Assembly (NCBI GenBank): GCA_964482205.1
Contig: CAYZWI010000009.1
Span: 85,546-149,545 of the forward strand
DNA: 64,000 nt
Reading direction: 5' to 3'
Origin: JAZDGX01 sp964482205
GTDB taxonomy: Bacteria; Eisenbacteria; RBG-16-71-46; CAIMUX01; WJJG01
Shown piece by piece: positions 61,218-64,000 of this stretch. The position numbers were made by a program, and so were the translations under genes. The notes below the pieces were generated by a model. It made no database searches. It had not been told where the DNA came from and worked only from the letters and a program-made list of their open reading frames with translations. Position 1 is the stretch's first letter, and the number at the start of each line of letters is the position of its first letter.

Positions 61218-62744
61218 ATGTCCAAGAAGCTCGAGATTCTGTACGCCGCGGCGGAGATGGTGCCGTTCGCGAAAGTGGGCGGACTCGCCGATGTCGCGGG
61301 CGCGCTGCCGCGAGAACTTGCCCGCCTGGGAAACCGCGTAGGAGTTTTTCTACCGCTGTATCCGGGTGTGCGCAAGCAGAAGGGGCTCGATCTCGAGCTG
61401 CTCGTCAAGCTGCGGATCCACCTCGGCGGGCGGACGCTCGAAGGCGCGGTGCATCGCGCGGATCTGGGCGACGGGCTCGCGGTCTACTTCCTCGAGAACG
61501 ACGCGCTCTATGACCGGCCCAATCCCTATGTCGATCCGCAGACCGGCAAGGACTGGCCCGACAACGCCGAGCGCTTCGCCTTCTATTGCCGCGCGCTTCT
61601 CGAAACCTGCGCGGTGCGCGAGTGGGCGCCCGATGTCCTGCACCTGAACGATTACCAGGCGGGGCTGGTCGCGCCGCTGTTGCGTGAAGAGTACGGGCGC
61701 GGGCCGCTGGCCAAGACTGCCTGCATCTACAGCATCCACAATCTCGGCTACCAGGGGATCTTCCCGCAGGACGGCGTGCCGCCCTCGATGTACGAGCTCG
61801 CGGGACATCTCGGTCTCGACCGCAACCTGTTGTATGCGATGGGACCGCTCGAGTACTACGGGAGGCTGAACTTCACGAAGGCCGCGCTGGTGTATTCGGA
61901 TTTGATCGTCGCGGTGAGCCCGACCTACGCGCAGGAAATCCAGACGCCGGAATTCGGCTTCGGGCTGGACGGCGTCCTGCGCGCGCGCACCGATCGCGTG
62001 ATCGGCATCCTGAACGGCATCGACGCCGAGACCTGGAATCCCGCGACCGATCCCTTGATCCCGCACAACTACGGCCCGTCCGACTTTCCGGGCAAGGCCG
62101 AGAACAAAGCACGCCTGCTGGAGGCGATGCACCTGCCGCAGGATTTGCGCGTGCCGGTGATCGGGATCATCTCGCGGCTCGTCGACCAGAAGGGCTTCGA
62201 TTTGATCGAGGCGGTCGCCGACGATCTCTTCCGCGAGCTCGACGTGCGCCTCGTGGTGCTCGGCACCGGCATGCCGAAGTACGAGCAACTGCTTCGCGAC
62301 CTCGCCAAGCGCTATCCCGACCGCGTGGCGGTGGAGATCGGATTCAACGATCCGCTCGCGCACTTGATCGAGGCGGGCTCGGACTTCTTCCTGATGCCTT
62401 CGCGCTACGAGCCCTGCGGATTGAACCAGATGTACTCGATGCGCTACGGCACCGTGCCGATCGTGCGCGCGACGGGCGGGCTGGCCGACACGGTGATCGA
62501 GTTCGACCCGCGCACCGGCACGGGCACCGGCTTCGCGTTCGACGAATACGAGCCGGCCGCGCTGCGGGCGGCGATCGAGCGCGCGCTCGCGGTGTTCGCG
62601 AAACCGAAGCCGTGGAAGGCGCTCGTGGCCCGTATCATGGGGCTCGACTTCTCCTGGAAACGCGCGGCGCGCGAATACGAGCAGGCCTATGCGCGGGCCA
62701 TGCGCACGCGCACCGAGTCGGTCGAGGCGGGCAGCGCGGGGTAG
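61218..62744 (+). CDS. glgA: Glycogen (starch) synthase
   Basis: GT5 enzyme that elongates alpha-1,4-glucan from ADP-glucose (or UDP-glucose). The 508-residue protein has the glycogen synthase start AKVGGLADVAGALPREL (with the KVGGL donor-binding loop at residues 19-23), a YSIHNLGYQGIF segment in the N-terminal half, and the C-terminal MPSRYEPCGLNQMYSMRYG motif. A GGAGGAG site lies before ATG 61218. It lies 140 bp after galT and may be separate from the polysaccharide operon. Confidence 0.95.
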   Translation: MSKKLEILYAAAEMVPFAKVGGLADVAGALPRELARLGNRVGVFLPLYPGVRKQKGLDLELLVKLRIHLGGRTLEGAVHRADLGDGLAVYFLENDALYDRPNPYVDPQTGKDWPDNAERFAFYCRALLETCAVREWAPDVLHLNDYQAGLVAPLLREEYGRGPLAKTACIYSIHNLGYQGIFPQDGVPPSMYELAGHLGLDRNLLYAMGPLEYYGRLNFTKAALVYSDLIVAVSPTYAQEIQTPEFGFGLDGVLRARTDRVIGILNGIDAETWNPATDPLIPHNYGPSDFPGKAENKARLLEAMHLPQDLRVPVIGIISRLVDQKGFDLIEAVADDLFRELDVRLVVLGTGMPKYEQLLRDLAKRYPDRVAVEIGFNDPLAHLIEAGSDFFLMPSRYEPCGLNQMYSMRYGTVPIVRATGGLADTVIEFDPRTGTGTGFAFDEYEPAALRAAIERALAVFAKPKPWKALVARIMGLDFSWKRAAREYEQAYARAMRTRTESVEAGSAG

Positions 62745-62837
62745 GGGCGCGGAAGCAGCATCGCGAGCGGGGGCGGGATGCGCGAAAGCCGCCTCTGGGG
62801 CGGGTTTCCGTGGCAGTGGCCGCGCCGAATGGCTGGG

Positions 62838-62901
62838 TTGACGAACGCGGGAACGGCCTCTAGAATGCCGTATTGACCTTTTGGCCTCAGGCCGATATAA
62901 A
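62838..62901 (+). promoter_or_regulatory. Tandem promoters of the tRNA-Gly gene
   Basis: Two near-consensus sigma-70 promoters lie 35 bp apart. The first is TTGACG (62838-62843), 17 bp, TAGAAT (62861-62866). The second is TTGACC (62873-62878), 17 bp, TATAAA (62896-62901), which would start transcription within about six bases of the tRNA. Confidence 0.75.
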
Positions 62902-62912
62902 AATGGGCGCAT

Positions 62913-62986
62913 GCGGGAGTAGCTCAGCCCGGTAGAGCACCACCTTGCCAAGGTGGCTGTCGCGAGTTCAAATCTCGTCTCCCGCT
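62913..62986 (+). tRNA. tRNA-Gly (GCC)
   Basis: A 74-nt tRNA. The acceptor stem GCGGGAG pairs with CTCCCGC, the D-arm contains AGCTCAG, the anticodon stem CCACC/GGTGG holds loop TTGCCAA with anticodon GCC (62947-62949), and the T-arm contains GTTCAAATC. No encoded CCA follows the discriminator base. Confidence 0.97.
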
Positions 62987-62990
62987 CAGC

Positions 62991-63028
62991 CGAACGGCGG
63001 CGCCCGCGAGTGCGCCGCCGTTCGTTTT
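62991..63028 (+). terminator. Intrinsic terminator or processing hairpin between tRNAs
   Basis: A perfect 13-bp stem (62991-63003 with 63012-63024) with an 8-nt loop is followed directly by TTTT. It has the full form of an intrinsic terminator, yet tRNA-Cys begins ten bases later with no visible promoter of its own. Confidence 0.7.
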
Positions 63029-63038
63029 GGACCTGAGG

Positions 63039-63113
63039 GGCGCCATAGCCAAGTGGTAAGGCGACGGTCTGCAAAACCGTTATTCTCCGGTTCGAATCCG
63101 GATGGCGCCTCCA
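63039..63113 (+). tRNA. tRNA-Cys (GCA)
   Basis: A 72-nt tRNA body (63039-63110) with acceptor stem GGCGCCA pairing with TGGCGCC, anticodon stem ACGGT/ACCGT and loop CTGCAAA giving anticodon GCA (63071-63073), and T-loop TTCGAATC. Unlike tRNA-Gly, an encoded CCA (63111-63113) follows. tRNA 3' ends of this kind are frequent integration sites. Confidence 0.95.
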
Positions 63114-63271
63114 AACTCTCGACCCACGAAGACTCGGCTAGGCAAGCGAATACAAGAAGGCCCAGGGAGTTAACACTCTCTGGGTCTTCCTGCTGACAGT
63201 TCCGGCTGTTTCGGTTTCTTGCGGTCGTTTGCGATGGTTTCAGGTCTGATACGGGGAAAAAACGGGGAAGG
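63114..63271. other. Non-coding strip after tRNA-Cys, possible attachment region
   Basis: Between the tRNA and the partial gene is about 160 bp, visibly richer in A and T than the rest of the window. It holds a hairpin (63156-63189) and two homopolymer-containing strings around 63252-63267 (GGGGAAAAAACGGGG). The position next to a tRNA 3' end and the change in base composition suggest an attachment site or island edge, but no integrase is in the window. Confidence 0.3.
63156..63189. terminator. Hairpin between tRNA-Cys and the partial gene
   Basis: Fourteen pairs, two of them G-U, around the loop TTAACA (arms 63156-63169 and 63176-63189). No T-run follows. The position suits a shared terminator of two converging transcripts. 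Confidence 0.45.
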
Positions 63272-64000
63272 CTAGGTGAGCCGTCCGAAGATCACGGCCA
63301 CGGCCGCGACTGCCTCGGCCACGCTCTCCTCATCGTCGCCGGCGAAGACCACCTCGTCGATGTGGGACGTGCCGGTCCGCAGGCGGTTTTCCAGGTGCTT
63401 GCGATCGTCGTCGAAGGGGTAATAAACGAGCGAGACGAAGGTGCCGGATGGGTACGCCTTCTTAAACTTCACGGCCTTGTTGACGATCTCGTCCCCGCGC
63501 TTGTGCTTGTCCGACGGGTGGCCGATCATCTTCACGTCCACGCCCAGGCGAATGTTGCCGGTCGTCGGATAGGCGATGTCGAGCTCAAACTCCTCTCCGT
63601 CGCAGACGAACTTCCGCTTCTTGCAGGCCACGCCAGCCGCCTTCAAGCCCTCCACGAACAGCCGCTCCCACCGTCCCTTGGTCTTCCTGATGGCCGAATC
63701 AACCCACTGGTAGGCATCGAGAGCAATCAGGCTTTCGATGAGGATGGTTTTGGGAAGGCAGGGCAGAAGATAGGCCGCCACCGCTTGCGCTTTCTCCGCC
63801 GTCAGACGAGGCCGAAAGGTATCAAGCTCGATACCGAGGTCTTTTCGAAGCGCTCGCTTTCCCATGTTGCAGGCGGCAATCAAGGGCTTGAGAAGCGTCG
63901 GGTTCTTGAGTAGAAGGGCGGAGAGGTCGGAAGCGGCCACCTGGCCAAGGGCTAACTCATCAGCCGGCCGGGTCGTGATGTAGCGTCCGAGGTTTTCCCG
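63272..64000 (-). CDS. Nuclease-like protein, 5' part outside the window
   Basis: The frame remains open to the right edge, so the start is beyond 64000; the first in-window start-like codon is GTG at 63940, reading GQVAASDLSALL upstream and onward. At least 242 residues remain. The segment GEEFELDIAYP followed by IRLGVDVKMIGH gives an acidic-then-DxK pattern like the PD-(D/E)XK nuclease core (restriction enzymes and relatives), then RGDEIVNKAVKFK. No other domain is recognised. Base composition is lower in GC than the rest of the window, consistent with transfer. The call is tentative. Confidence 0.45.
   Translation of the reverse strand, partial: RENLGRYITTRPADELALGQVAASDLSALLLKNPTLLKPLIAACNMGKRALRKDLGIELDTFRPRLTAEKAQAVAAYLLPCLPKTILIESLIALDAYQWVDSAIRKTKGRWERLFVEGLKAAGVACKKRKFVCDGEEFELDIAYPTTGNIRLGVDVKMIGHPSDKHKRGDEIVNKAVKFKKAYPSGTFVSLVYYPFDDDRKHLENRLRTGTSHIDEVVFAGDDEESVAEAVAAVAVIFGRLT

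Noticed and set aside
63114..63271. Integrase gene remnant beside tRNA-Cys
   Set aside because: No tyrosine-recombinase motif is present in any frame; only compositional hints support an island edge.
1..64000. CRISPR array or insertion sequence
   Set aside because: I saw no regularly spaced repeat-spacer pattern and no transposase-like protein; the tandem repeats present are short and have only two or three units.

Overview
The window is high-GC DNA (roughly two thirds G+C by eye) with densely packed genes, about 56 protein genes and two tRNAs, from a Gram-negative bacterium. Evidence for an outer membrane includes heptose synthesis genes, an LptF/LptG pair, a Wza-type export lipoprotein and several predicted outer-membrane proteins. 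A SprA-type giant surface protein, an alternative GlmU-like enzyme, a PorV/FadL-type barrel, and split heptose kinase and adenylyltransferase genes together suggest a member of the FCB group, possibly an Eisenbacteria-like lineage. That placement is inference from gene content, not a search.

Layout. 1-4.1 kb: the end of a prepilin peptidase, the two heptose genes and a cyclic-2,3-diphosphoglycerate-synthetase-like GTPase. 4.2-10.3 kb: ndk, DUF177, rpmF, plsX, fabD, acpP, fabF and rnc, a fatty-acid cluster lacking fabH and fabG. 10.4-17.1 kb: a minus-strand outer-membrane protein and a lipoprotein with a CxxCH motif, then a TPR protein, an ECF sigma factor, a zinc-finger anti-sigma factor and an HtrA-like protein that has lost two of three catalytic residues. 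17.3-21.4 kb: efp, accB, a PilT-like ATPase and accC. 21.4-24 kb: lptG and lptF on the minus strand. 24.2-30.9 kb: a SprA-like gene with 51-bp repeats near its start and one frameshift near its end. 31-32 kb: an M28 peptidase and a clear terminator.

32.2-42.6 kb: the classic translation operon rimP-nusA-infB-ylxP-rbfA-truB-ribF-rpsO-pnp, followed by a DUF3108 protein and an unrecognised conserved protein. 45-61 kb: a surface polysaccharide locus. It holds Wza-like and Wzc-like proteins, an ExeA-like ATPase, a CpsD-like ATPase without the usual P-loop lysine, a cassette of nucleotidyltransferase, AlkP-superfamily enzyme and flippase-like protein, then a priming sugar transferase, two GT4 glycosyltransferases, ManC, a SPOR lipoprotein, a GlmU-like enzyme and a GalT-like enzyme. 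glgA follows. The right end has tRNA-Gly, tRNA-Cys and, beyond a sharp change in character, a partial nuclease-like gene that may mark the edge of an integrated island.

Several operons start at sites resembling vegetative promoters: a -35 like TTGAC, about 17 bp, often TGn, then a -10 of the form TAnnnT. The most promising leads for new biology are the ECF sigma/anti-sigma/pseudo-HtrA module, the NTase-AlkP-flippase cassette, the lysine-less CpsD-like ATPase, and the tRNA-Cys boundary.
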